Positions 1-9,122 of a stretch of 64,000 nt of DNA are shown here, in pieces. Both the position numbers and the translations under genes were made by a program. The notes beneath the pieces are model-generated. The model was not told where the DNA came from, ran no database searches, and saw only the letters and a list, made by a program, of their open reading frames with translations. Position 1 is the first letter of the stretch; each line of letters starts with the position of its first letter. The stretch comes from Desulfopila aestuarii DSM 18488 (GTDB taxonomy: Bacteria; Desulfobacterota; Desulfobulbia; Desulfobulbales; Desulfocapsaceae), in NCBI RefSeq assembly GCF_900143695.1, contig NZ_FRFE01000008.1:124001-188000 (forward strand), read 5' to 3'.

Positions 1-2007
1 GAGATAAATGCGCAACTACGCCCCGACAGTGAGAACAAAGAGATCATCGTCTTCCTTCGAGATATCACGGAGAGGAAACGAACAGAAACAGCACTTATTG
101 AAGCGCTGGCCCATTATCGCACGCTCATTGACACCATCCCGGATCTGATCTGGCTCAAAGACCTCAATGGCGTCTACCTCAGCTGTAACCGGACCTTTGA
201 ACGTTTTTTTGGTGCCAGGGAAGCTGATATTCTCGGGAAGACCGATTACGATTTTGTCGATGCGGATCTCGCAGATTTTTTTCGCGCCCACGACCAAAAC
301 GCCCTGTACGAGGGGCGACCGTGCATCAACGAGGAGTCTGTCACTTTTGCGGAAGATGGCTACCACTGTCTCCTGGAAACCATCAAAACCCCGGTATATG
401 ACGCTCATGGAGTCCCAATCGGCGTCCTCGGCATCGCCCGTGACATCACAGAACGAAAACAGGCGGAAAACTCCCTGAAAGAAAGCGAAAAGCGTTATAA
501 GAGCGCGCAGCGACTCGGTAAAGTTGGCAACTGGGAATATAACATCGCCACCCAGACCTTCTGGGGCTCCGATCAGGCCAAAAGTATCTATGGTTTTGAT
601 CCGGAAAGCAAGGACTTCACCGTTGATCAGGTGGAAAGCTGTATTCTTGAAAGGGAGCGGGTTCATCAAGCGCTCGAAGACCTGATCGAACGGGGAATCC
701 CGTACAATCTTGAGTTTGAAATTCATCCAATATCAGGGCCACCCTCCCGCATCATCAGATCGATTGCTGAAGTAGAACGGGATGCAGCAGGCAATGCCCT
801 GAAAATCGACGGCGTCATTCAGGACATCTCCCAACAGAAAAAAGCCGAAAACGAGAAACTTGAGCTTGAGCGGCAATTGCGGCAATCCCAAAAAATGGAG
901 GCTGTCGGCCAGTTGGCCGGAGGTGTGGCCCACGATTTCAATAATATGTTGAGCGTGATCCAGGGTTATACAGAAATGGCCCTGGAGGAACTGGATCCAA
1001 CCCTGCCGCTATATCATGCCATGCAGCAAATCTACAAAGCGTCGCTCCACTCAGCCGATATTACCAGACAACTGCTGGCCTTTGCCCGCAAACAAACCAT
1101 TGCCCCTAAAGTTGTCGATCTCAACGAGACCATCGAAGGCACGTTAAAAATGCTCAGAAGACTGATCGGCGAGAATATTGCCCTCCACTGGCTGCCCGGT
1201 GCCAATCTCTGGCCGATCAAAATAGACCCGACCCAGATTGACCAGATATTGGCCAATCTCTGCGTCAACGCGAGAGATGCCATCGGCGGTATCGGCAATA
1301 TCAGCGTGGAGACAAAAAACATATTTCTCGACAATACCTACAGTCACTCATTTCCAGGGTTTTCCCCAGGAGATTATGTGCGGATCTCGGTGAGCGACAA
1401 CGGTTGCGGCATCCCAAAAGAGATCCTTCCCCGTATCTTTGAGCCGTTCTTTACCACCAAGCTCGTCGGCGAGGGAACCGGCCTTGGTCTTGCCACGGTT
1501 TACGGCGCTGTGCGTCAGAACGAGGGATTTATCAATGCCTACAGCGAGCCAGGAAAAGGCACCACCTTCACCCTCTACCTGCCAAGGTTTACGGACATCA
1601 CAAAGATAACAAACCTGAATACAGAAGAGCAGGTGGTAGGAGGTAACGAAACCATATTACTGGTAGAAAACGAGGAAGCGATCCTGAAAATGACCACCAT
1701 CCTCCTTGGGCGCCTTGGGTATACTGTCATCGCCGCAACAACACCCGAAGAAGCGATCAGCCTCGTGGAAAATTCGGATCAGAAAATTGATCTGCTGCTG
1801 ACCGACCTGATCATGCCCGAGATGAATGGACGGGAGCTGGCTGAACGAATCCTCAGCCTGCGACCGGAAATACGATATTTTTTCATGTCAGGCTACACGG
1901 CCAATATCATCGCCGATCAAGGCGTTCTCGACCAGGGCGTCTCTTTTCTGCAGAAACCGTTTACCAAAAAAGAGCTAGCTGAAAAAATACGTGATGTACT
2001 GAAATAA
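1..2007 (+). CDS. PAS hybrid sensor histidine kinase (5' end outside window)
   Basis: The reading frame is open from the first base, so the N-terminus lies outside the window and 668 residues are visible. In order: the tail of a PAS/PAC unit ending in DITERK, a PAS domain (about residues 38-155, also closing with DITERK), a third PAS with PAC (about 165-275), a HisKA dimerisation helix with phospho-acceptor His311 in GGVAHDFNN, a HATPase domain with N and G boxes ([20 protein letters not shown]), and a C-terminal receiver (about 552-668) with the phospho-acceptor Asp in [13 protein letters not shown] and a conserved Lys in FLQKPF. It autophosphorylates on His and relays to its own receiver; the signal is unknown. 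No transmembrane segment is visible in this part. It ends convergent with pdxH across a shared hairpin. The family call is certain, the ligand is not. Confidence 0.93.
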   Translation, partial: EINAQLRPDSENKEIIVFLRDITERKRTETALIEALAHYRTLIDTIPDLIWLKDLNGVYLSCNRTFERFFGAREADILGKTDYDFVDADLADFFRAHDQNALYEGRPCINEESVTFAEDGYHCLLETIKTPVYDAHGVPIGVLGIARDITERKQAENSLKESEKRYKSAQRLGKVGNWEYNIATQTFWGSDQAKSIYGFDPESKDFTVDQVESCILERERVHQALEDLIERGIPYNLEFEIHPISGPPSRIIRSIAEVERDAAGNALKIDGVIQDISQQKKAENEKLELERQLRQSQKMEAVGQLAGGVAHDFNNMLSVIQGYTEMALEELDPTLPLYHAMQQIYKASLHSADITRQLLAFARKQTIAPKVVDLNETIEGTLKMLRRLIGENIALHWLPGANLWPIKIDPTQIDQILANLCVNARDAIGGIGNISVETKNIFLDNTYSHSFPGFSPGDYVRISVSDNGCGIPKEILPRIFEPFFTTKLVGEGTGLGLATVYGAVRQNEGFINAYSEPGKGTTFTLYLPRFTDITKITNLNTEEQVVGGNETILLVENEEAILKMTTILLGRLGYTVIAATTPEEAISLVENSDQKIDLLLTDLIMPEMNGRELAERILSLRPEIRYFFMSGYTANIIADQGVLDQGVSFLQKPFTKKELAEKIRDVLK

Positions 2008-2073
2008 TCGGCAGGAGACGCACCAGCTGTTTACCCTGTCCGGGCTGTCCACAGATTTTCCTGTACAAACGAC

Positions 2074-2102
2074 GAGAGCCATGCCGCAATGGCATGGCTC
2101 TC
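2074..2102. terminator. Bidirectional hairpin terminator
   Basis: A perfect 12-bp stem (2074-2085 with 2091-2102, arm GAGAGCCATGCC) with a 5-nt loop lies between the convergent kinase gene and pdxH. The T-runs are weak on both sides, so termination efficiency is uncertain. Confidence 0.6.
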
Positions 2103-2129
2103 TGCTTGCTCTCAATCGTCACTGCCTCT

Positions 2130-2777
2130 TTACGGAGCCAGACGTTCAATCGCCCAGCCCGATGGAGCGCTGTCTGACCGGGTATAGAGAAAACGGTCAT
2201 GCAGACGGCTTTTTCGACCCTGCCAGAATTCGATCTCTTCCGGTACAACCCGGTATCCGCCCCAGAACGAGGGCAGCGGCACCTTTCCTTCACCGATTTT
2301 TGTCTTCATCTCCTGGAATTTCTGCAACAGAATCTGCCGGGAACTGAGCGTATGGCTTTGGCTTGATACCCAGGCGGCAATCTGGCTCTCTTTTGGTCGG
2401 GTCATGAAATACTTTGCCGACTCGGCAGTAGAGATCCGCTCTGAGATCCCGTTGATCTGGACCTGACGCTCAAGGTCCAGCCAGACAAACAGCAGACTGA
2501 CACGGCTGTTTTCCTTCATCTCGCGCGCCTTTCTGCTCTCAAAATTGGTGAAGAACACGTAGCCTTTTTCATCGTAATATTTGAGCAACACGGTCCGTTG
2601 ACTCGGCTGGCCGTTTGGCCCCACCGTTGCCAGAGTCATGGCGGTAGGATCGGGAATGGCAGTTGTATTACGGGCCTGCTCAAACCACAGGCTGAACTGC
2701 TTCTGGGGATCGGGATTGAGATCCTTACGCGATAACCCGCCCAGCAGATAATCTCTGCGAAACTGACTTAAATCCAC
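2130..2777 (-). CDS. pdxH: Pyridoxamine 5'-phosphate oxidase
   Basis: FMN-dependent enzyme that oxidises pyridoxamine or pyridoxine 5'-phosphate to pyridoxal 5'-phosphate with O2, in vitamin B6 synthesis and salvage. At 215 aa it has the normal family length. The FMN-binding stretch RTVLLKYYDEKGYVFFTNF and the C-terminal signature IEFWQGRKSRLHDR are both present. The start is GTG, chosen because AAAGGTG lies six bases upstream and no ATG gives the canonical N-terminus (LSQFRRDY). It is monocistronic, convergent with the upstream hybrid kinase and followed by the shared hairpin. Its oxygen requirement is notable in a genome that looks anaerobic and may indicate some oxygen exposure; that last point is inference. 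Confidence 0.95.
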   Translation of the reverse strand: MDLSQFRRDYLLGGLSRKDLNPDPQKQFSLWFEQARNTTAIPDPTAMTLATVGPNGQPSQRTVLLKYYDEKGYVFFTNFESRKAREMKENSRVSLLFVWLDLERQVQINGISERISTAESAKYFMTRPKESQIAAWVSSQSHTLSSRQILLQKFQEMKTKIGEGKVPLPSFWGGYRVVPEEIEFWQGRKSRLHDRFLYTRSDSAPSGWAIERLAP

Positions 2778-2839
2778 TTCTGCACCTTTCTTTCACAAAA
2801 ACTTTCGGCGCATGGACTCTCTACCATACGCCGACAAAA

Positions 2840-3769
2840 TCAGCCGTTAACCACCTTGATCCCTTCCAGCTTCCAGTCATCGGTCCGTAATGGACGGGCC
2901 CAGGTCCACTCCTCGGCAAATTTAACCGGGGTGGTCATGGAGCCTTCAACCAGTTCGCCGGTTGTATCGCTCACAGTATAGTCAAGTAGATTGGCAGTAA
3001 AACGGACGGTCACAAAATCCTCGGTTCCGGTGCTGCCGGCATCGCTGATCTCTACACCACGGATGGCGATTGATTCGAGTTTATTGATCACACCTCTCTT
3101 TCGCATATCATCAAAATGACCGGCATATTCTTCAGCCAGCTGGTCGCCCAGCAGATGGCGATAGGAATCGAGGTCCCGTCGCATCCAACCAGCCTGCACC
3201 TGAAAGAAGACATCGGAAGCAATTTCCTTGAAATAGGCCGGATCAAAACCGGGATCATTGTGTCGAATCTCCGCAAATCCCTCTTCAACAGACATTGGCG
3301 AGCCTGGCGGTGGTGGCGGCACATCTCTCATCACGTCGGTATTCATCGGCCGGGGACCGGGAGACTGGCCTGGAAAACCACCAAACTGACCTCCCTGTTG
3401 GGAATAGCCGGATCTCGCCCCCTGAGTGAACTTACGATAGAGATAGTAACCTACCCCGCCCAGCAGCAGAAGCGGCAGGATCCCCATACCGCTGCCACCC
3501 ATACCGAACATGGAACCAAAAAGCATACCACCGAGCGCGCCACCGAGCAGCCCGCCGGCGAGCCCTCTGCCAAAGCTGCCGCTTTGCTGTGACGGTGTAC
3601 TCTTATACGGTGTCGATTTCTGAGCCGGAGCTTTATAAGGTGTCGAGCGAAACGACTTGCCACCACCCATGGACCGGGCATCTGCGCTATAAGTGAGCAC
3701 AGTCGCACCAGAGAATAGGAGGGCAATCAGAATGAGCAGAACAGGGGTAATTTTTCGATACAGGTTCAT
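2840..3769 (-). CDS. Tim44-like domain membrane protein
   Basis: A 309-aa protein. An N-terminal signal/anchor (about residues 7-27, LLILIALLFSGATVLTYS) is followed by a Gly/Ser/Pro-rich linker with two copies of STPYK. A Gly-rich hydrophobic segment (LLGGALGGMLFG then ILPLLLLGGVGYYLYRKF) comes next, then a Tim44-like C-terminal domain (about residues 155-309, including DPAYFKEIASDVFFQVQAGW and LRTDDWKLEGIKV). Bacterial Tim44-like proteins of this layout are common but poorly characterised; a membrane-associated substrate- or lipid-binding role is only suggested by homology to mitochondrial Tim44. I chose the ATG at 3769 over an upstream TTG because it places the signal segment at the N-terminus, although no clear ribosome-binding site precedes it. 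Confidence 0.8.
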   Translation of the reverse strand: MNLYRKITPVLLILIALLFSGATVLTYSADARSMGGGKSFRSTPYKAPAQKSTPYKSTPSQQSGSFGRGLAGGLLGGALGGMLFGSMFGMGGSGMGILPLLLLGGVGYYLYRKFTQGARSGYSQQGGQFGGFPGQSPGPRPMNTDVMRDVPPPPPGSPMSVEEGFAEIRHNDPGFDPAYFKEIASDVFFQVQAGWMRRDLDSYRHLLGDQLAEEYAGHFDDMRKRGVINKLESIAIRGVEISDAGSTGTEDFVTVRFTANLLDYTVSDTTGELVEGSMTTPVKFAEEWTWARPLRTDDWKLEGIKVVNG

Positions 3770-4060
3770 TGTGAGTTTTTTGTCCAAAAGTTTGTAGTGT
3801 CGGTTTTCAACCTGCAGGTTGCGGGTCAATCTTTTCCAACTGCTGGAAGGACTGCCGAGCCTGCATCAACCCATGAAAACAAGGGAATGTAGCAGGCAGA
3901 GTTAACCTTGTCATGGGAAATCGACCAGGATCTCCATTGCCACCCGGCATTAACCCGGATTGTTCATCAGGGCTCAACGTATTCGCCGGACAACGTCAAT
4001 CACAGTAAGTATGAATACCCGCCAGACAAGGCCGGGAAGGGAAAATGATGGTGATCCAGG

Positions 4061-6160
4061 CTATTCTCTCTTTTTTTCATCGAGAATCTGGCGAACGGTT
4101 TGACTCAGCAAGGTCATGCTGAGTGGCTTCATCAGTACCTTTTTGATACCGATTTCCCTTGCTTCATCTGCACTGATAGCAGCTGAATAGCCGGAATAGA
4201 GGATTATCGGCACCCCGGGATGGAGCGCCACGATAGAACGGGCCAGATCAAGCCCGGAAATATTCGGCATCGTCTGGTCGGTGATTACCAGATCATAGTG
4301 TTCCTGCGACGCTTCGATCAATTGCAAAGCATCAATCCCGCTTGTCATAATTTTTACTTGGTACCCGAGTTTTCTCAGCATTTCGCCAGCCATTTCCGCC
4401 AGAGTCTCCTCGTCGTCCACAAAAAGGATACATTCGTTGCCCATGGGCATAACAAAATCGACCGGCTGCTGAACCGACTCCGCCGGGGTTTCGACCAGCG
4501 GAAAGTAGACATCGAATACGCTGCCACGACCGACCTCGCTCTCCACATTGACCGCACCTCCAGCTCCGCGGACAATACCCTGGACCATGGCCAGCCCGAG
4601 TCCGGTACCCTCCCCCTTCTGCTTGGTGGTGTAATAGGGGTCGAAAATTCTGGCTAGCGCCTCGGCAGGTATTCCTGTGCCGGTATCGGCAACCCTGAGC
4701 CGTATACAGCGTTGACCACCTAAATGACTAAAGCCCTGGTCATTCGGCTCCACCTTGTCCAGCTCGACCCGTAATGTTCCACCCTTTTCCTGCATGGCGT
4801 GGGCAGCATTGGTACAGAGGTTCATCAACACCTGATGGATACGGCTGGGATCGGCCTTGATCAGCCCAATTCCTTCGACCACGTCCCGTTCGATGGTAAT
4901 GGATGCCGGAATGGAAGCCCGCAGCAGCTTGAGCGCCTCTTTTACGATGGGGACAATATCGATGACCGACTCCTGCGATTCCTCAAGCCGTGAAAAGGAG
5001 AGGATCTGGTGAACCAGATCGCGTGCCCGCTGGCTGGCCTTTTTGACCTGTTCGAGGTTTCGCTTCAGGGGGCCTGACAGTTCTTCTGAAAAAAGACTCA
5101 AGTCGGTATAACCGACGATGGCCGAGAGAATATTATTAAAATCATGGGCAATGCCCCCAGCCAGCGTGCCAATCGCTTCGAGTTTCTGCGATTGGATCAT
5201 TCGCTCTTCCTGCCGTTTCATGGTAGCCACCGCGGCACCCGTCTGCAGGGCCTCCGAAACATACGAAGCGAGGATCGCGCCTATCTCCCGATCATGGGCG
5301 GCAAATGAACCGTGTACCGGATTATGGAGCGTTATGATAGCGAAAATTCTACCTTTTCTGTCCCAGAGTGGAAAGACGATACAGGAGGGGCTGGAATACC
5401 CGGACCAACCGCTGTTCGGCCAATCCTGGCAATCGGTATTTTCGATGATAAAAGGTTCACTGGCTCCCAGGGCCTGGGACAGGACAGTACCGCTCGGTAA
5501 AGGCATAACCAGCGTCGATGCCGCATGGCCCTTATCGAGACTGTATATACAACGGAGCTGATCTGTACCGACTTCGTACAATGAACCACCCTCAGCTTTC
5601 AGATGGTAGCCAAATTCCCGCAGGATCATTGGGCCGCTTTCATTGATCTCGCCACAGCCAATCAGTTTTTTTGTCGACTCAACTACGCTCTGGAGGCGGC
5701 TGTAGAGACTGCTGAGCGCTTCGGTCTTTTCGGAAACCTCTGCTTCAAGCCGTTGCTGGTAATTTTTGTTTTCCCGAATGAGACGCGCCCGCTCAAGCCC
5801 TTTTTCAATGGCATGGAGCAGGATCGACATATCATAGACCGGCTTTAAAATATAATCGTTGGCGCCAAGGCGCAGTGCCTCGACAACATCGTTGATTCCT
5901 CCGCCACCGGAGACAACCAGCACCGGCAGATCATTATCCTGTCTACGCACCTCAGATAAAACCGATAAACCATCCAGCTCTTCCATATGCAGATCGACAA
6001 GGATCAGGTCGACAGGATTGTTCCGCCACACCTCAAGTCCGGCCCTGCCGTTATCGGCTTCCAACACGACATAACCGCAATCCTCCAGATAGGAGCGAAA
6101 CCCAAGGCGGATCGCCGGATCATCGTCAATGGTCAGAACAACCGGTTTGTCTTGCTGCAT
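4061..6160 (-). CDS. Hybrid histidine kinase with N- and C-terminal receiver domains and a GAF-like region
   Basis: A 699-aa soluble kinase. An N-terminal receiver (about 5-120, phospho-acceptor Asp56 in LILVDLHMEELDG) is followed by a coiled coil (125-160) and a GAF-like sensory region (about 160-310). HisKA (His339 in GGIAHDFNN), HATPase ([13 protein letters not shown]) and a second receiver (about 580-699, VITDQTMPNISG) follow. The N-terminal receiver suggests it takes phosphate or a signal from another kinase, while the C-terminal one allows internal relay. The frame runs open to 6889, but that extension is low-complexity shadow; the ATG at 6160 follows GGAG nine bases upstream and begins right at the receiver fold. 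It is monocistronic and divergent from the radical SAM gene. Confidence 0.9.
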   Translation of the reverse strand: MQQDKPVVLTIDDDPAIRLGFRSYLEDCGYVVLEADNGRAGLEVWRNNPVDLILVDLHMEELDGLSVLSEVRRQDNDLPVLVVSGGGGINDVVEALRLGANDYILKPVYDMSILLHAIEKGLERARLIRENKNYQQRLEAEVSEKTEALSSLYSRLQSVVESTKKLIGCGEINESGPMILREFGYHLKAEGGSLYEVGTDQLRCIYSLDKGHAASTLVMPLPSGTVLSQALGASEPFIIENTDCQDWPNSGWSGYSSPSCIVFPLWDRKGRIFAIITLHNPVHGSFAAHDREIGAILASYVSEALQTGAAVATMKRQEERMIQSQKLEAIGTLAGGIAHDFNNILSAIVGYTDLSLFSEELSGPLKRNLEQVKKASQRARDLVHQILSFSRLEESQESVIDIVPIVKEALKLLRASIPASITIERDVVEGIGLIKADPSRIHQVLMNLCTNAAHAMQEKGGTLRVELDKVEPNDQGFSHLGGQRCIRLRVADTGTGIPAEALARIFDPYYTTKQKGEGTGLGLAMVQGIVRGAGGAVNVESEVGRGSVFDVYFPLVETPAESVQQPVDFVMPMGNECILFVDDEETLAEMAGEMLRKLGYQVKIMTSGIDALQLIEASQEHYDLVITDQTMPNISGLDLARSIVALHPGVPIILYSGYSAAISADEAREIGIKKVLMKPLSMTLLSQTVRQILDEKKRE

Positions 6161-6580
6161 AGAGTATTGCTCCGGCAGGTTAGCGCACTTGCGACCTGCC
6201 GCCCGTTTTTTTTTGGGAAAAAAGCTGTCCGCGGTGAATTCTAATACCCTTGTCTTGAAAACCTTCGTCAAAACAGTCGGGTCTATCCACTTCTTATTTG
6301 GTAAAACACACTCAACATCAGTATATCGTCCGATTCTTCCGAATGTCAAACTCGGCCTGAAAGAGAACATATTCCGCCTTCTGCTTGAAGCCATTTCGCT
6401 GGTAGGGATTTCGCATTGCGCTTGCGCTTCCCTTCTCCTGGTGCTACCTATGGTTCTCTTCCGGACGTTTTTGCTGTAACAAAAGATGCTGCGATCAAAT
6501 GTACAGTGTTGAAACGCCCAAAACATCCGGCAAATTGTACGCAGCCAAACCAACCAGCCCGCGCGCCGACCGAACACACC
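6161..6580. other. Divergent intergenic region
   Basis: A 420-bp spacer between the divergent hybrid kinase and the radical SAM gene. It must hold both promoters, but I see no clear -35/-10 pair, repeat or RNA structure. The open frames that cross it have no recognisable protein features. Confidence 0.4.
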
Positions 6581-8110
6581 ATGCACATCCTCCTTCTTCA
6601 CCCACCACAAGCCAAGCCCGCGGAACCGCCAGCCGGCCTTCCGCTTCTCGCTGCAACTCTCCGTGCCCACGGCTGTTCCTGCAGTGTCTGCGACTTTAAC
6701 ATCGAGGGACTCTCGTACCTCATAGATCGAGAAATAGCGACCAATGATACCTGGTCCCGGCGAGCTGCGAAAAACCGCCACCGCCATCTTGCAAGTCTGA
6801 ATGAAACTGCAACCTACGAAAACCCGGACAAGTACATACGAGCGGTTGCCGATATCAACCGTTTTCTGGAAAATTGCGGCAATACCCAAAATATCCAGAT
6901 CTCACTTGCCAACTATCAGGATCCATACCTCTCACCCTTAAAAAGTGATGATCTGCTGCAACAGGCTAGAAATTTTCAGGAGAACCTCTTTTTTTCCTTT
7001 TTCGAGAAAAGACTGCGAGATGAAGTTGCCGAAACTTCGCCGACCCATATCGGTATCTCCCTCAACTACCTCAGTCAGGCCCTCTGTACCTTTGCCATCC
7101 TCGGTTTTCTAAGAAAAGAATTTCCCAACATCATCCTGATTCTCGGGGGAGGACTGGTCACCACCTGGCTGCAGAGCCCCGGTTGGCACAACCCGTTCGA
7201 CGAGCTGGTGGATTACATGATAGCAGGCCCCGGCGAAGAACAACTCGTTGAATTACTGACCGGTTCGCTACCAGTACGACGCGTATCCCCCGACTATTCC
7301 GATTTCAGGCGTTACAGCTATCTGGCTCCAGGTTTTATTCTCCCCTATGCCGCTTCGACCGGCTGTTTCTGGCGAAAATGTTCCTTTTGCCCGGAAACCA
7401 GTGAAAGAAACCGCTACCATCCCGTCACCCCCGATATGGCAATGACTGAACTGGAGCAACTGATTCGTGACAACCAGCCATCACTTGTCCACTTTCTGGA
7501 TAACGCCATCAGTCCGGCAATGCTTCATCTACTTGCCGACTCACCGCTGGGGGTGCCATGGTACGGTTTTGTCCGTTTCACCAAGGAACTGGCCGATCCG
7601 CAGTTCTGTCGACGCCTCAGGCGATCCGGCTGCGTTATGTTAAAACTGGGCCTGGAATCCGGGAGCCAGGAGATTCTCGACCGGATGAACAAGGGTATTG
7701 ATCTGCAACTTGTTGCCCAGGTGCTGGAGGCGCTCGCCAAGGCGGGGATCGGCACCTATATTTATCTGCTTTTTGGCACTCCCGGAGAATCGCTGACTGA
7801 GGCCCGCCAGACCTTCGATTTCGTCAGGCAACACCACCACGAAATCCATTTCCTCAACCTTGCTATCTTCAACCTGCCTATCGGCAGCCGTGAGATTGAT
7901 GAACTGCAAATATCTGATTTTTATGAGGGAGACCTTTCCATCTACTGCGATTTTCACCACCCCCGCGGTTGGAACCGGAGAGAAATCCGCCGCTTTCTTG
8001 AGAGTGAATTCAAGCGGGAGCCGGTCATCCATAGCATTCTGCAAAATGATCCCATTCATTTCACTTCTAATCACGCGCCCTTCTTTATGCCCCGACTGAT
8101 CAGGCAGTAA
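6581..8110 (+). CDS. B12-binding radical SAM protein with CX4CX2C cluster motif
   Basis: A 509-aa protein. The N-terminus resembles a cobalamin-binding Rossmann domain (HILLLHPP at residues 2-9, PAGLPLLAATLRAHG), continuing through THIGISLNYLSQ and LILGGG near residues 170-200. A radical SAM barrel follows, with cluster cysteines in GCFWRKCSFC near residue 260, then KLGLESGSQEILDRMNKG and LLFGTPGES. The spacing is CX4CX2C rather than CX3CX2C; a longer first spacer with an aromatic-Trp pair occurs in some B12-dependent subfamilies. The substrate is unknown and no biosynthetic partner lies nearby. The ATG at 6581 begins the B12-domain beta strand; the upstream extension of the frame is not protein-like. 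A strong hairpin follows the stop codon. Confidence 0.85.
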   Translation: MHILLLHPPQAKPAEPPAGLPLLAATLRAHGCSCSVCDFNIEGLSYLIDREIATNDTWSRRAAKNRHRHLASLNETATYENPDKYIRAVADINRFLENCGNTQNIQISLANYQDPYLSPLKSDDLLQQARNFQENLFFSFFEKRLRDEVAETSPTHIGISLNYLSQALCTFAILGFLRKEFPNIILILGGGLVTTWLQSPGWHNPFDELVDYMIAGPGEEQLVELLTGSLPVRRVSPDYSDFRRYSYLAPGFILPYAASTGCFWRKCSFCPETSERNRYHPVTPDMAMTELEQLIRDNQPSLVHFLDNAISPAMLHLLADSPLGVPWYGFVRFTKELADPQFCRRLRRSGCVMLKLGLESGSQEILDRMNKGIDLQLVAQVLEALAKAGIGTYIYLLFGTPGESLTEARQTFDFVRQHHHEIHFLNLAIFNLPIGSREIDELQISDFYEGDLSIYCDFHHPRGWNRREIRRFLESEFKREPVIHSILQNDPIHFTSNHAPFFMPRLIRQ

Positions 8111-8137
8111 CAGCCATTTCTGTTCGCGTAAAAAAGC

Positions 8138-8174
8138 AAAACCCCGGAAACGCAGTTTGCGTAACCGGGGTTTT
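8138..8174. terminator. Bidirectional intrinsic terminator
   Basis: Inverted repeat AAAACCCCGG (8138-8147) with CCGGGGTTTT (8165-8174) around a small inner ACGC/GCGT stem. It gives A/T tails on both strands and sits between the convergent radical SAM and FKBP genes. Confidence 0.85.
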
Positions 8175-8198
8175 CACCACATCACGGCCTTGATTAGA

Positions 8199-8627
8199 TC
8201 AGTTTATGCCCACCAGTTCCAGGGCAAAGGTCAGGTCCTTGCCGGCCAGTGGAGGATTGGCATCGAGCATGACAGAATCTGGAGTTATGTCGATCACCTT
8301 AACCCGCAAGACCTCACCGTTTGTCCCGCCCACTTCAAGGAGCATGCCCACCTCGAGTTTGAGGTCCGGCGGTACCTGGGCCTGCGGCACGGTCATAACC
8401 AGATCTTCCTGAAGTTCGCCATAGGCTTTGCTGCAGGGAATCATTACCGTTTTTTTCTCGCCCACTGCCATACCGGTGACAGCCTCATCAAAACCAACGA
8501 TCACCTGTCCGCTACCGACCTTGAACTCCAGAGGGTCACGACCTTCCGAGCTGTCGAACACAGAACCGTCTTCCAGGGTTCCGGTGTAGTGCACCTTAAC
8601 TGTATCTCCATTTTTTACCTGCGCCAT
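8199..8627 (-). CDS. FKBP-type peptidyl-prolyl cis-trans isomerase, SlyD-like
   Basis: A 142-aa cytoplasmic prolyl isomerase and probable folding chaperone. The N-terminal FKBP core (VKVHYTGTLEDGSVFDSS, PLEFKVGSGQVIVGFDEAVTGM) is interrupted by the insert-in-flap (about 65-125) typical of SlyD-type proteins. The FKBP strand closes at LTFALELVGIN. It lacks the long His/Cys-rich metal-binding tail of enterobacterial SlyD. The ATG at 8627 is preceded by AAGAGGAG, which rules out the longer frame to 8708. It is monocistronic, with a shared terminator downstream. Confidence 0.92.
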   Translation of the reverse strand: MAQVKNGDTVKVHYTGTLEDGSVFDSSEGRDPLEFKVGSGQVIVGFDEAVTGMAVGEKKTVMIPCSKAYGELQEDLVMTVPQAQVPPDLKLEVGMLLEVGGTNGEVLRVKVIDITPDSVMLDANPPLAGKDLTFALELVGIN

Positions 8628-9122
8628 TGTTACTCCTCTTGCCGGGAATCTCCTCGGCTGTATTGGTTTACGGGCTGCCCACATCAGCACCCCGAATGTT
8701 TCGTCCATAATCCATGCTTACGGCAAACCATCCAATAGGATCAGCTTACTGTCTGCGATAACCGATTCATGTTCACACACTCGTTTGTAGAGAAACATGA
8801 ACTTTGCACTATAGCACAGAGAAGCCTGCGTGCAACAAAACCATACGAAAAGATCGATATCCATCCTCACCGCAAACATTCTCCGTATAGCCCTTCTTGT
8901 ATATTTCAGAAAAGACAGAGATGTCTTGAAAAACCATTTTCGGCAAAAACCACAAAGCGATATTTCCCCTTTTTCTTTTGAGACCACTGTAGTAATTTTC
9001 TGAGTATCCAGAAACGTGGCCGTTTGCCCACCTTCCGCCGCATCGATACCAACGGCTAAGCGTACCGATCCCTCGTTTTTTTCGAGACCGACATTTTTTA
9101 TGCCATTTGCAACAGAGACACC
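8628..9122. other. Divergent intergenic region upstream of pyk
   Basis: A 495-bp spacer between the divergent FKBP gene and pyk. It should carry both promoters, but no well-spaced sigma-70 or sigma-54 element stands out and no reading frame in it looks protein-like. Confidence 0.4.

Noticed and set aside
6161-6889. A 240-residue N-terminal extension of the receiver-GAF hybrid kinase
   Set aside because: The extension has no domain character, overlaps the radical SAM gene on the other strand, and a good ribosome-binding site precedes the ATG at 6160.
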